Assembly: GCF_000722545.1 (NCBI RefSeq)
Contig: NZ_JNVM01000044.1
Span: 1-64,000 of the forward strand
From: Paenibacillus tyrphae
Lineage (GTDB): Bacteria; Bacillota; Bacilli; Paenibacillales; NBRC-103111
Length of the DNA stretch: 64,000 nucleotides
Reading direction: 5' to 3'
The notes under the pieces were generated by a model, which made no database searches, had not been told where the DNA came from, and was given only the letters and a program-made list of their open reading frames with translations. This document shows, piece after piece, positions 54,308 through 63,759 of the stretch. Both the position numbers and the translations under genes were made by a program. Within the stretch, counting starts at the first letter, position 1; each line of letters opens with the position of its first letter.

Positions 54308-54400
54308 ACAAACTCAAGAGTTCCTACATAACAAAATAAAAGCCTGATTTAATCAAGCTTTATCAATTTCAGTTATGTAGGAACTTTTGTATCGTTGGAC
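54308..54400. repeat. Dispersed repeat, copy C (second half only)
   Basis: Contains TTCCTACATAAC, a hairpin AAAGCCTGATT...AATCAAGCTTT (54339-54361) and TTATGTAGGAACTTTTGTAT followed by CGTTGGAC. It matches the second half of copy A (6761-6841) in order and orientation. Confidence 0.6.
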
Positions 54401-54752
54401 ATTAGCGTCATATATTAATATGCGCCTTTTTTTACACTGTAAAAAATAAGTTTGGGGGCCACGGGCTGTTTAACTATAAGATATATGCCATGTTCATATC
54501 CGGGATTGTCTCATAAATGGAATAAGCTTTTTTGATAAGCAGAATAATATCAAATGATCTCGAAGAAAATTAACATGGCGGTAACCTCCTATAGCCTCCG
54601 TATCCTTAAAAAATAGCGCATTTATTAAACCCTCATAAATCCTCTTTTTCAAAAAACTATCCGCCAAAACTGCGGTTTTTTATTTACCAAAGGGCAGGTT
54701 GTTTTTACACTTTGCTTTATTGCATTGTCATTCCATGTAAGTAAGTATTTAC
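54401..54752. other. Intergenic region with small hairpin
   Basis: Holds a weak terminator CCGC/GCGG with TTTTTT at about 54661-54684 and a tiny AGGAGG-led ATG frame of eight codons at 54550-54576. A second minus frame (FDIILLIKKAYSIYETIPD) is readable there but lacks a start. Nothing else was recognised. Confidence 0.35.
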
Positions 54753-54762
54753 TTATTTACAT
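54735..54762. promoter_or_regulatory. 28-bp palindrome resembling a TetR-type operator
   Basis: ATGTAAGTAAGTA and TACTTATTTACAT are inverted arms of 13 bases with one mismatch and a 2-base centre. The repeat overlaps the 3' end of the MFS gene. Such AAGTAAGTA-type palindromes are typical binding sites of TetR-family repressors. No TetR gene is in the window. Confidence 0.5.
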
Positions 54763-55984
54763 TGCGTACCCTTATACAAAACTGGTATTGCCGCTGCTAT
54801 AAGGATCATGCCCATAAAAGCGGGTGCGGCATGACCAAGTGATACATAGATTTGACCTCCAATGATAGGCCCAATTATTCTTGCTAAAGCCTGAATAGAT
54901 TGGCTACCTCCTTGAATCCTTCCTTGTTCACTAGAATCGACAGACTTGGAGAGCATCCCATTGAATGAAGGCCCGAAGATCGAATCGCCAAAACCAAATA
55001 TAAACATTCCAGCGATAATAAGAAGATAGAATGAGAACAAAGCCGATGCTGCAATAAGACTGTAGCCTATAATCTCCGAAACCATTCCAAGAATTGCTAT
55101 CTGTGCATCACTAAGTTTTTTCAAAAGCTTTGGCATTATGAAACCTTGGGAAATGATGTCTTGGACGCCCATAATTGAAAACATAAATCCGATTAGTACA
55201 GGCGCCCAATTGAAAGTATCTATTGTAAATTGTGAAAAAACGGCCTGTAAAGATCCGTTGGGTATCCAAATTAAGAATGCTGAGACAAGTAGCCTTTTTA
55301 AGTTTTTCGTGGAAAGTACGTTTACAAGCTGTATGAATGGATTCAGTCTTACAAAGGAAATCTTTTTCAGTCTATTATTCTTGTCAAGGCTCTCAGACAT
55401 AAATAAGAATCCATAAACAACATTTAATAAAGTTATTATTGCACCAAAATACATAGGTGCAGAATAGCCAAACTTGGCAATCAACCCGCCTAGAGCTGGG
55501 CCAATGGCGAGCCTACGCCTGCAACCGCACTCACCCACCCAAAGTATTTGGTGCGCTGTTCTCTAGGAGTGATGTCTGCAAAATATGCGAAGAGAGTGCT
55601 TATGCTCCCGCCTGCTATACCTTCTATTATGCGCCCAGCAAATAGTACCCGTAGAGCTCCTCCCATGCCAAAAACGAAATACCCGATTGCGGAACCCAAA
55701 AGGCATACTAAGAGTAATGGACGACGGCCATATCTGTCGCTCAAAGCTCCAAGTCCGGGGGCCGCAAAGAACACGCAGACTGCATAAACAGACGTCAGCA
55801 GTGTAACAACTATAGCTTGATCTCCCGGATTGCTTATATAAGGCTGCACTAAGAATGGGACGACAGGTGTTATGATACTGAAGCCTATTCCGCAAAGAAA
55901 CACAGACATAAGACCGAATATTAACGCCTTTTTATCTACGGCTTGTTCTGTGTTCTGTTCATTGTGTGATCTGAATTTGAACAC
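54753..55984 (-). pseudogene. MFS drug-efflux-type transporter with a frameshift
   Basis: The first 160 residues (from a GTG at 55984 after GAGGGGAGA) hold helices 1-5, with motif A as GALSDRYGRRPLLL and motif C-like AVAGVG. At about 55505 one base (a T in GGCTTCGCC) is missing, so the frame ends in PLAQL. The remainder is intact in the next frame from AIGPALGGLIAKFGYSAP to 54753 and supplies helices 5-12. Combined length about 405 aa, as usual for tetracycline/multidrug MFS pumps. Either a recent inactivation or a sequencing error. MarR-type sites precede it. Confidence 0.8.
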
Positions 55985-56010
55985 TTAAATTCTCCCCTCA
56001 AAAGTAATGA

Positions 56011-56069
56011 TTTCGCTTCCTTGGAAACAAAATCATCGTATCATGGTTTTGCTTCCTTGGCAACAAAAT
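56011..56069 (-). promoter_or_regulatory. Two tandem operator-like repeats before the MFS gene
   Basis: TTTCGCTTCCTTGGAAACAA plus AAT (56011-56033) and TTTTGCTTCCTTGGCAACAA plus AAT (56047-56069) differ at two positions. Their starts are 36 bp apart. Each is an imperfect palindrome (TTGCTTCC/GGCAACAA) of the type bound by MarR proteins. They lie between the terminator of the MarR gene and the transporter start. Confidence 0.6.
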
Positions 56070-56084
56070 AATTGCAATAAAAAT

Positions 56085-56113
56085 GCAGCCCGTTCTGAAT
56101 AGAGTTGGGCTGC
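56085..56113 (-). terminator. Terminator of the MarR gene
   Basis: GCAGCCC and GGGCTGC arms enclose a 15-base loop; on the minus strand ATTTTTATT follows. It separates the MarR gene from the transporter gene. Confidence 0.7.
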
Positions 56114-56140
56114 CTGTGTTTTCATTTTCATTATTCAAAT

Positions 56141-56614
56141 TTATTCCGAAATAACATCTATACCCTGCTTCTTTATTTCTGCATCCAAATGCCTGCTATA
56201 CTTTTCCATGAAGCTAAGCATACTATCAAATTGTTCCTCGGTTACCTGCTCAAATACGGCTTTATCCCGCTCTTCAAACTCTTTGTGCAGTTCCTCATGG
56301 ATTTTATCAATTACTTTCCCTTGCTCAGTAAGCCTAAAATAAATTTCTTTCTTGTTATCCGGCTTCTGGTAGCTTTCGATAAGGCCTTTTTTTATGAGCT
56401 TCTTCGTTATTTTACTTATGGCACCGGTAGTCATATAAAGGGACTCCGCAAGTTTTGTCACGTTGGAATCTACATTTCTTTCAATGTATTCGATGCAATG
56501 TACTTCAGAAGGCTTATAACCCTTAAGACTGTCTTCCATCTTAAACTTATTAAGCCATACCATCTTGTTGAATAAGTCCCTGAAACCCATTATGACCTGT
56601 TCTTTTTTGTTCAT
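56141..56614 (-). CDS. MarR-family transcriptional regulator of the MFS gene
   Basis: A 157-aa winged-helix protein. DNA recognition lies in VTKLAESLYMTTGAISKITK and the wing in SYQKPDNKKEIYFRLT. Dimer helices flank these. The start at 56614 is preferred because GGAGGACAGGCC precedes it; the frame is open 11 codons further. Adjacent to the MFS exporter and to the tandem sites at 56011-56069, it is likely to repress that exporter. Confidence 0.88.
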   Translation of the reverse strand: MNKKEQVIMGFRDLFNKMVWLNKFKMEDSLKGYKPSEVHCIEYIERNVDSNVTKLAESLYMTTGAISKITKKLIKKGLIESYQKPDNKKEIYFRLTEQGKVIDKIHEELHKEFEERDKAVFEQVTEEQFDSMLSFMEKYSRHLDAEIKKQGIDVISE

Positions 56615-56891
56615 GGCCTGTCCTCCCACCCGTTGGTGCAATAACAATATTTTATAATGGAACTGACCTTGTTCCTCGGTATATTCTATTCATAAGAATA
56701 AAAACCTGCAGGCGGGAAGCGTGAAAAGGGGTACACATTCCCCGCACGGAAAAAGGGATTAAGTTAATTATCTATGGTATATTTATTATAAGCAACATAG
56801 CATAATAAATCACCCCCATCTATATTTTATGGCATATAAAATGAGCGAATTCTCTGAATCAAGAATCCGCTCATGCAGTTGTGTGTTATTC

Positions 56892-57917
56892 CTAATTGTC
56901 CTTTCGATACATTCGCAAGTTCTTGAAGTGCGCCTCGGAATAATTGCCCTTCGAAATTCCGTTGTTGTACGTTCCGTTCTTGAAGTACCATTCACGGTCA
57001 GTAGTATTGTACTGTCGAGTTTTTACTAAAACATCGTTGATCCAGATGCGTCCTACACCAGTTGCAGGATTAAAGGCACATTTGAGATTAAACCAAGAGC
57101 CTGCCATGTTTGTCGCGATGTTAGTAGAATCGCCATTGTTACGAATGCTGCCATCGGCCGTTGCCTGAATATAGATCGGTTCGCCGCCAGTATTGCTCTT
57201 GATCTGCATAATGGCGGTCTTTTCCGTTCTAGGCTCGAACATGACGTCGGCCTCCCACATATTGTCTTTGTTTTGATCGGTCCAATTATTCCAGCGCATC
57301 TCAGCCCGCTCCTCACCTGCGTAAACCCGGGTAGTATAAACACCATTTTCGATCCAAAATCGTTCGGACATAGGCGCTTTTGTCCTGTTCTGTACATAAT
57401 AAGAATTAGTGTCCCAAGGTATCTCGGTCCAGCCCGCCGTAACTGTACTGCCAGTTATAACAATGCGGTCCAAATCCGGCGAATTCGCCGCATTATTGTA
57501 AAACTTAATCGTATTGGTTCCGGCATTCAACTGTACCGTCACAGAAGTTTTTACAGGGGTGCCCCAGCTTGAACCGCTCAGCGTTTTTTGCGTTCCTGCT
57601 CCACCATTGACACTGATGTCAAAGTCTCGCGTACCGTTTACTAGATAGTAGATATCCATATTGTACGATCCGTTATTAATTACATTGACATTCTGTGTCA
57701 CATAATTCGTCGAGCCGCTGCCAATATGCCCAACCTTGAAACCGCCGGAGCAAGCCGTACAAGTAACTGAGTTCGCCGTTCCGCTCATGGTTCCGTTTTC
57801 CGCCTCATACGACGTGGAATCCGCATTTACACGTTCCGGCGACGCTAAGTAAACAGTTAACAAAAAGAATACACCCAGACAAAAGACTAAAAACGTGTGG
57901 AAAAGCTTCGTTCTCAT
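56892..57917 (-). CDS. Secreted protein with CBM6/35-like and jelly-roll domains
   Basis: A 341-aa exported protein. The N-terminal signal segment is LFHTFLVFCLGVFFLLTVYL. Residues about 35-155 form a carbohydrate-binding module of the CBM6/35 type (YEAENGTMSGTAN at its start, NTIKFYNNAANSPDLDRI at its end). The remainder is a concanavalin-like jelly-roll (EPRTEKTAIMQIKSNTGGEP, GRIWINDVLV), as in PL7-like or LamG-like domains. No complete catalytic motif was identified, so binding rather than cleavage is possible. A single gene, start after AAGGGGAGG. Confidence 0.78.
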   Translation of the reverse strand: MRTKLFHTFLVFCLGVFFLLTVYLASPERVNADSTSYEAENGTMSGTANSVTCTACSGGFKVGHIGSGSTNYVTQNVNVINNGSYNMDIYYLVNGTRDFDISVNGGAGTQKTLSGSSWGTPVKTSVTVQLNAGTNTIKFYNNAANSPDLDRIVITGSTVTAGWTEIPWDTNSYYVQNRTKAPMSERFWIENGVYTTRVYAGEERAEMRWNNWTDQNKDNMWEADVMFEPRTEKTAIMQIKSNTGGEPIYIQATADGSIRNNGDSTNIATNMAGSWFNLKCAFNPATGVGRIWINDVLVKTRQYNTTDREWYFKNGTYNNGISKGNYSEAHFKNLRMYRKDN

Positions 57918-58544
57918 TAATAAATTACCTCCCCTTAATTATGGTTTTCGCTAAACAAAGCGTTGGATTGCTTTATTTTTCTTCCCCCTCACGGGCGCCT
58001 CATCCACCCTCCATTTGCCATCATTTTACTTATATACCTTATTAATGTGTATGTTTATTTCTCACTTCTGTTTGGAGTATACTAACATTCCATCACATTT
58101 ACATCTTAGTAGTAATAATTACTGAAACGATGCAATCTACACCCACCGTAATATCCAATGAATAAGCCTTTAGTGCAAGTTAATAGCGATTCGAATGCTG
58201 AAACATTTGGAGAGAAGTTCTATAAATTTCAAAAAGAAAAGTCAAGCAATCAACGTAAATTGGATATCTTGGCTCTTAAAAAAGCTACATATGAAGAAGG
58301 CTCACTAAAAATCAACAGCCATTCTTCTTTATCGAGTCTAGTCAAATGCAACCCTTCCTTCATACAAACGAACTGAATATTCGTAATTTCTTTCGTCTAA
58401 AAACAAAAAGTCGCGGTTTACACGACAATCCTGGGTAATAGGAACAGGTTGATAGTCCATAAAACACCTTAACTATCCATTTATAGTATATTATTAAAAA
58501 ATATTACTGTATTTTATGCAATCTTTTTTACTTGTTGTCATAAA
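57918..58544. other. Intergenic region upstream of the carbohydrate-binding protein
   Basis: Contains the promoter region of the secreted-protein gene and a 72-codon plus-strand frame at 58158-58376 (MNKPLVQVNSDSNAET...) that has no clear ribosome site. That frame is hydrophilic, Lys- and Ser-rich, and not recognised. Otherwise AT-rich DNA. Confidence 0.35.
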
Positions 58545-58569
58545 TGACAAGAACTTGATCCCATTCCCG
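58545..58569 (+). repeat. 25-bp repeat D, left inverted copy
   Basis: TGACAAGAACTTGATCCCAT followed by TCCCGA. Its reverse complement occurs twice in tandem at 63760-63784 and 63788-63812. The left copy points inward, and so do the right copies, like the ends of one element. Confidence 0.6.
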
Positions 58570-58675
58570 ACCGACAAAACAAAACACAACATCGCGGTCA
58601 AAATAATTGTCCTCAGCGCGATATACAGAAAGCTCTACCGCTGGCTTCAGCGATAGAACTTAAATTGTTTAATGT

Positions 58676-58912
58676 TCACATATTCTTATCAATCGATGAG
58701 TCCCGCTTGCAGCAACACGTCATCTCCGCGCGGGTTAAGGACTTCCGAGGACGCAATTCATCGCCGTAACCCTTCACAAGGCCGGAGTGTATGGCGGTCC
58801 GCAGCGCTTCAGACGACCAACTGCCAATTTGATTGCTGTCCGTATAAACGGATAATTCCCCCACCCTCCCCGCCACGGCTTTAATAAATCGTGTATAAGC
58901 CGAGTCAAACAA
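58676..58912 (-). pseudogene. SLH-domain fragment
   Basis: Reads YTDSNQIGSWSSEALRTAIH then SGLVKGYGD and SLTRAEM, the pattern of one S-layer homology repeat. The next residues fit (DDVLLQAGLID) only in another frame, so a frameshift lies near 58727. SLH repeats normally occur in threes at the end of exported proteins. The rest is lost. Confidence 0.65.
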
Positions 58913-59115
58913 CTGCGTTTATTGTAGTAGCCTGATCGTCCCCCAAAAGCAACTTTAGTTGCTTGAAGGGGAACTATTATTTCCAATATATTAATCAGTG
59001 AAGGAGGCGATTCCCAATAGCTAAGCAACAGGAAAATCAAGTTCCTGTTGAGTTCCAATGCAACTAATTCGCAATGCGACTCAAGAAAACAGGGAAAAGA
59101 AAGGGGAATTTTATA

Positions 59116-60420
59116 ATGACTGCAACTTCGGGAACGTTCAGCGTTATTATTTCGTCAGATCCTCAGTATCCTTGGTACGATGACACCTTGCCCTACGGCC
59201 TGACGACAGAAAGTCAGATTAAGGAGAATTCCGAACGGCAAATATCTCAGCAATACGAGAGTATGAACGAATTTGCGAAGCAGCGCCGAGGGAACGGAAG
59301 CCCTTACCCCGTGCAGGGGGTGCTCATCAACGGCGACTTGACTGCCTTCGGAAAAGACTGGCAGTTAGATAAGTACAAGGAACTGCTCGGCAAGCTTGAA
59401 CTTCCTTATTACCCAGGCCTCGGAAACCATGATTATGCGAACAACGTGGACGATAGCATGAACAACAACTGCGCGACGCGTATGGTTGATTTTATGTACG
59501 GATGGCTGAGACTGCACGCGGGAATACTCAACTACGATTTCGATGAACGTTCTTATTACAAATTTCCGGAAAATCGTGTCGATTATACGGGCAGTCTCGC
59601 TTATTCCTTCAACATCGGCAAAGTTCACTTCGTCCAACTTCAGAATTTCCCCTCGTATGCGGACAATTGGGATTCTTGGAACTTCGGATCGGCCCGCAGA
59701 GATTTTTACTTCATTAAATCATCCCTCGCGTGGCTCAAGAACGATCTGGCCACTGCTCGCAACAGAGGCGACGTCATTATCGTAAGTCTGCACGACTACC
59801 ATGACAATTTTATCGAACCGGCTCTGACCGAGTTCAACGATATTGTTGCCAAATACGGCGTGTCTGCGGTGTTCGCCGGACATATTCACGCCGATTGCAA
59901 AAAGATGGGCACCATCGGGAATTCGAATATTCCCTATTTCCGCTCAGGCGCAGCTTCCTTTCAGGACTATCTTGTAGCCGATATCGACACGGAACAGAAG
60001 AAGATGATCGTCCGCAGAAGGGCAAATCCGTCGACAGACGGCGTGTACGACTTCACCGGGGACCCTTGGGAAGTCGCCCTCAGCGATACGATTCCGAATC
60101 CCCCAATGCCTGTCCCGCCTAAGGAGGGTCATGTCACATTTTATAGCAAAGGTGGTTTCGTAGCGCGTTTCGAACTCCATTATACGTATGGCGGAGAAAC
60201 GTTGACCTTCAAAACCGGCGATATGCCGAACGGCAATAAGAAAACGTACTACATTCCACCGGATGCAACGGATGTTTGGGTTATCGGTCAGGAACAGACA
60301 GGCTTAATCTGGGAAGGATGGCGAACTGTCTTCGATCTCAAGTTCCCATCGCCGCCAAACAACTGCTTCAAACTGTACGGCACTACCTTGAATCCGAAAT
60401 GGAATAACGACTGCGGCTAA
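59116..60420 (+). CDS. Metallophosphoesterase with C-terminal cytolysin-domain-4-like module
   Basis: A 434-aa protein. Residues 1-330 are a calcineurin-like phosphoesterase: SDPQYP (Asp15, Gln17), INGDLT (Asp74), GLGNHDY (Asn104-His105-Asp106), SLHDYHD (His226) and FAGHIHAD (His256, His258) supply the two-metal site. Residues about 340-434 align with domain 4 of cholesterol-dependent cytolysins: FVARFELHY, the undecapeptide position EQTGLIWEGWR (393-403; family ECTGLAWEWWR) and YGTTLNP (421-427) with the Thr-Leu pair used for sterol recognition. The pore-forming domains 1-3 are absent. There is no signal peptide. The ATG at 59116 follows AAAGGGGA. The gene lies alone between repeat-D copies, convergent with a MalT-type regulator. 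Confidence 0.85.
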   Translation: MTATSGTFSVIISSDPQYPWYDDTLPYGLTTESQIKENSERQISQQYESMNEFAKQRRGNGSPYPVQGVLINGDLTAFGKDWQLDKYKELLGKLELPYYPGLGNHDYANNVDDSMNNNCATRMVDFMYGWLRLHAGILNYDFDERSYYKFPENRVDYTGSLAYSFNIGKVHFVQLQNFPSYADNWDSWNFGSARRDFYFIKSSLAWLKNDLATARNRGDVIIVSLHDYHDNFIEPALTEFNDIVAKYGVSAVFAGHIHADCKKMGTIGNSNIPYFRSGAASFQDYLVADIDTEQKKMIVRRRANPSTDGVYDFTGDPWEVALSDTIPNPPMPVPPKEGHVTFYSKGGFVARFELHYTYGGETLTFKTGDMPNGNKKTYYIPPDATDVWVIGQEQTGLIWEGWRTVFDLKFPSPPNNCFKLYGTTLNPKWNNDCG

Positions 60421-60456
60421 TATCGAGAGCCGATAGCGTATATCCTGCCCGCACCC

Positions 60457-60486
60457 AAAAAACGCCGTCACGTTAAAGTGACGGCG
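60457..60486. terminator. Shared terminator of two convergent genes
   Basis: CGCCGTCAC and GTGACGGCG form a 9-bp perfect stem. On the minus strand TTTTTTGGG follows, so it is strongest for the MalT-type gene; the plus-strand side is weaker. Confidence 0.8.
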
Positions 60487-60563
60487 TGATGCTGTTTCTT
60501 TGACATCAATAATTTGACTTGTAAGTTTGTCGGTTTATTGAGGCGTCAATCCATTTACGACTA

Positions 60564-63110
60564 CTACAACAAATATAGCTCTTTGGCTCTGGACACTGCT
60601 TGTACGCGGTTTTTCACCTCTAACTTTTGGTATAGATGGTGAGTATATCGCTTGACCGTTCCATCCGAAAGATGTAGAATGCGGGCAATTTCATCGTTGG
60701 AGCGTCCTTCGGCTATGAATCGTAATATTTCTTGCTCTCGATTCGTGAGCGTGACATCTTGCAGATTTTGAGATTCGGGTTGGATGCCCAACAATTGATG
60801 CGCATAAGCTAGGCCGGATTTGCTAAGCAGATCCGTTAGCGGCTTCCCTTCATCTATAAATATACGAACATAACCTTCCGCTGCCGCCAGATGACAAGCT
60901 TCTTCTAACGCTTTCATGGCGCTTAACGATTTGCCTGAATCCTTATAAGCCAGCGCAAGCATAAGAGCAATTTCAATCCGGCTGCCCAATCGGTTCGCCC
61001 GTACAACATCTCTTTCCAACTGCTTCAGCAGCCGAACGGCATGCTCCGTCCGTCCCTGCTTCAGCAGCAGACGCACGACAGTCAATATTTCATATTCCCT
61101 TGCGACGTTCGGTTTGTCTATCGACTGAAGATTGCGCCACTCCATCCAGCGCAATCCCGTATCCACGTCGCCTTGAACAAGCCGCAAGCGAACAAGACGG
61201 GCTTCCAGCATTAGCAGCCAACGCTTGGACGGATATGTTTCGATATGACGAATCATTTCTTGTATCGTTCTTTCGGCTTCGCCCCATTCTCCCCTTGCCT
61301 GAAAAATTTTCGATAACAATATAATACCGGGGGTTACAAACTCCAACACTTGCGGCGAAAAGTGAACGGCTAGTGCATGCTCCAGAATACGCTGCGCTTC
61401 ATCCAGCAAGTTCCATTCATAGTACACATCGGCGACAAGAACGAAACCATAATCCTGCAGCACTAATTGCGCCTGATTTTTGTCGGACTCTGGTACTTTC
61501 GAAAGTTCTATGACTTTATGCAGCCGGCCACCGAAACCTAAAGGTCCGCGGTAAAGGAGCGGCTCGCTCAGATTGGTGACCTTTACAATCGAAGCCGTAT
61601 CTGTCAGCTCGTTCATCGTTGCGTTTAAATGATCAATTAGTGCATCGATGTTACCCTGGTAGAACGCGATTGATGCCCGGAACAGACCCATCTGCTGCTC
61701 CATGTCTTTAATTGCTTCGGGGGGCAGATCTTTTTTGGTTCCAAGTAGCTGTAGAGCCTGATCCATCAAGTTCATCGCTTCCTCGATACAGCCCGATTGC
61801 GCAAGCGCCCCTGCATGGAAATGAACCAGATTAGGATGATCCACTATATCCCGGAGGGTAAGTTGTCCCAGCCAATGCAGCAAGGCCGCTTCGTCTCCGT
61901 TATGGATAATGACGTGCAAATGCCGATCCATGCATTCAGCGGCAGCGGCGTGATCACCTGCTTGAAACGCATGACCTATCGATTCCATAAAAAGTCCATT
62001 TTGATCCAGCCATCGATATGCACGCCTATGAAGCACCTCAACTTCGATGCGGTTTAGCTTATTGTTCAGCCGGTCTCTCAGCATTTCGCCGAACAGCTGG
62101 TGGTACCGATACCAGGTGCGGGTATCATCCAGCGGATTAAGGAACATATGGCCACGTTCAAGGTCTGCAAGGAACTTCAAAGCGTTGCTCTGGTCCGTGA
62201 CGGCTTCGGCTAGCGATGCGCAAATGCTGGTCAATATTGACGTTTGCAGCAAAAAGGCTTGCAGTTCTTCCGACTGACGAGCCAATACCTCGTCTACCAA
62301 GTAATCGATAATATATCGATTACTGCCAGAGAACGATTCGATAAACGCCGAGGCGTCGCTTCTCCCTTCTATCGAAAGAAATGCAAGGATTAGTCCGGCC
62401 ACCCATCCTTCCGTTTTTTGTTCCAATATCGTCAAATCACTAGGGGAAAGCAGAACATTCATCGACTTTTTCTGTAGCGCCTGAATTTCTTTTAGCGTGA
62501 AACGCAAGTGACTTCCATCGATCTGCACCATTTGTTTGCTTATTCGGAGCCGAGGCAACGGTAGCGGCGGAATCGTACGGCTTATGAGGACAAGCCGTAT
62601 ATGCTCTGGCAAGTGTCTGATAACAAACGAGAGACTATCATGCACGGTGGAATTTTCAATGACATGATAATCATCCATTATGAGGACGCATGGTTCTGTA
62701 ATTCGGTCAAGCTCCTGCAAGAAGAATGGAATTGCCGATTCCGCCGCATCACCTTTGAATGAATGTAAGATTGGCACCGCAATCGAGGTGAAGCCGGGAA
62801 ATTGTTTGTCGATTGCGTAACTGACATCGATCCAGAAGCTGAGCAGTTCATTATTTCCCGAGTCAAGCGAAACCCAGGCCGCCTTTACGCAACGGTAATG
62901 AACCCATCCGCTTACCAGTGTCGTTTTCCCGAACCCTGCCGGAGCAGTAACGAGAGTCAGCCTGAACCGGCTGCTTTGATCAAGCATTTCTATTAATCGT
63001 GGCCGCAGGATATCATTCTCTGCTGACCGTGGAATGGTAACCTTTGATGCTAAAACTACTCGGCCCAAATCGTTCAAAGAAGCACTATTAAAATTCAAAT
63101 TGTTGTTCAT
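60564..63110 (-). CDS. MalT/LuxR-family ATP-dependent transcriptional regulator
   Basis: A large STAND-type regulator of about 848 aa. Residues about 15-330 form a NACHT-like ATPase: Walker A TAPAGFGKTT, Walker B CVLIMDDYHVIE, sensor region LISRTIPPLPLPRLR. A TPR-rich helical region (about 350-780) follows, then a LuxR helix-turn-helix at the C terminus: LTNREQEILRFIAEGRSNDE with IARILHLSDGTVKRYTHHLY. ATG 63110 follows GGAGTGAT by nine bases; the frame is open a further 27 codons. MalT-type proteins respond to small ligands and activate transport or catabolic genes. It may regulate the adjacent phosphoesterase gene. Confidence 0.9.
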   Translation of the reverse strand: MNNNLNFNSASLNDLGRVVLASKVTIPRSAENDILRPRLIEMLDQSSRFRLTLVTAPAGFGKTTLVSGWVHYRCVKAAWVSLDSGNNELLSFWIDVSYAIDKQFPGFTSIAVPILHSFKGDAAESAIPFFLQELDRITEPCVLIMDDYHVIENSTVHDSLSFVIRHLPEHIRLVLISRTIPPLPLPRLRISKQMVQIDGSHLRFTLKEIQALQKKSMNVLLSPSDLTILEQKTEGWVAGLILAFLSIEGRSDASAFIESFSGSNRYIIDYLVDEVLARQSEELQAFLLQTSILTSICASLAEAVTDQSNALKFLADLERGHMFLNPLDDTRTWYRYHQLFGEMLRDRLNNKLNRIEVEVLHRRAYRWLDQNGLFMESIGHAFQAGDHAAAAECMDRHLHVIIHNGDEAALLHWLGQLTLRDIVDHPNLVHFHAGALAQSGCIEEAMNLMDQALQLLGTKKDLPPEAIKDMEQQMGLFRASIAFYQGNIDALIDHLNATMNELTDTASIVKVTNLSEPLLYRGPLGFGGRLHKVIELSKVPESDKNQAQLVLQDYGFVLVADVYYEWNLLDEAQRILEHALAVHFSPQVLEFVTPGIILLSKIFQARGEWGEAERTIQEMIRHIETYPSKRWLLMLEARLVRLRLVQGDVDTGLRWMEWRNLQSIDKPNVAREYEILTVVRLLLKQGRTEHAVRLLKQLERDVVRANRLGSRIEIALMLALAYKDSGKSLSAMKALEEACHLAAAEGYVRIFIDEGKPLTDLLSKSGLAYAHQLLGIQPESQNLQDVTLTNREQEILRFIAEGRSNDEIARILHLSDGTVKRYTHHLYQKLEVKNRVQAVSRAKELYLL

Positions 63111-63759
63111 AGTTTGGTTATCACTCCAACCTTGTCTGCCAGTGATATCTCCCCCTCCCTCGACCCCTCGTACGGTTATTGGTGTTAGCATAAGTTAGTG
63201 GTTAGTTGACACTATCAAAAAAACCGCATGGGCAAACAGTATAATTTTAAAGATAGGATTGTGGAACTTTACTGAAATGGAAAGCTCGGGAAAGAAACTA
63301 TGCTCGAATATGGGATTAGAAAAACAGCTCTATAAAGTAACTTGAGACCCAATAAAGTTGTAAATGTGCTGCGTCCGTTTGATCCGTTACAATTCTTCCT
63401 TGAGCTAGTCCATAGCTCCATCATCGACAAAACATACAGAGCAATGTAACAGAGAGACGAATGTTACATTTATTGAATTATAACACAATTAGAAATATAA
63501 TATAATAATTACATTTTGAGTAAAAAAATATTAATATATAGGAGAAAAATAAAGAGAATTTTGGGCTCTTTCCTTTATATATCTTATTATCGATACCCAA
63601 GTAAAACCTCTTTTTCGCATTCTAGTTGAAGGATTCATGTCGAGGCCTTCGTTAATAGTAATTCTTTTACTGCTAAGTTACGACATTTTAGAATCGAGAT
63701 CAAACTCCGCGAGGCAAACGATATATCACATTACAAAATATTTTCTATATCCTCTTTCG
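63111..63759. other. AT-rich region upstream of the MalT-type gene
   Basis: No gene was recognised. The promoter of the MalT-type gene should lie at its left end. A small plus frame near 63637-63849 is not protein-like and is crossed by the repeat-D copies. Confidence 0.35.

Noticed and set aside
54550..54576. AGGAGG followed by an eight-codon ATG frame, considered as a leader peptide or small toxin
   Set aside because: No downstream gene on that strand for attenuation and no match to the toxin families I know; probably a degraded gene start.
58158..58376. 72-codon plus-strand frame
   Set aside because: No ribosome site, no homology recognised and low-complexity Lys/Ser content; mentioned only within the intergenic description.
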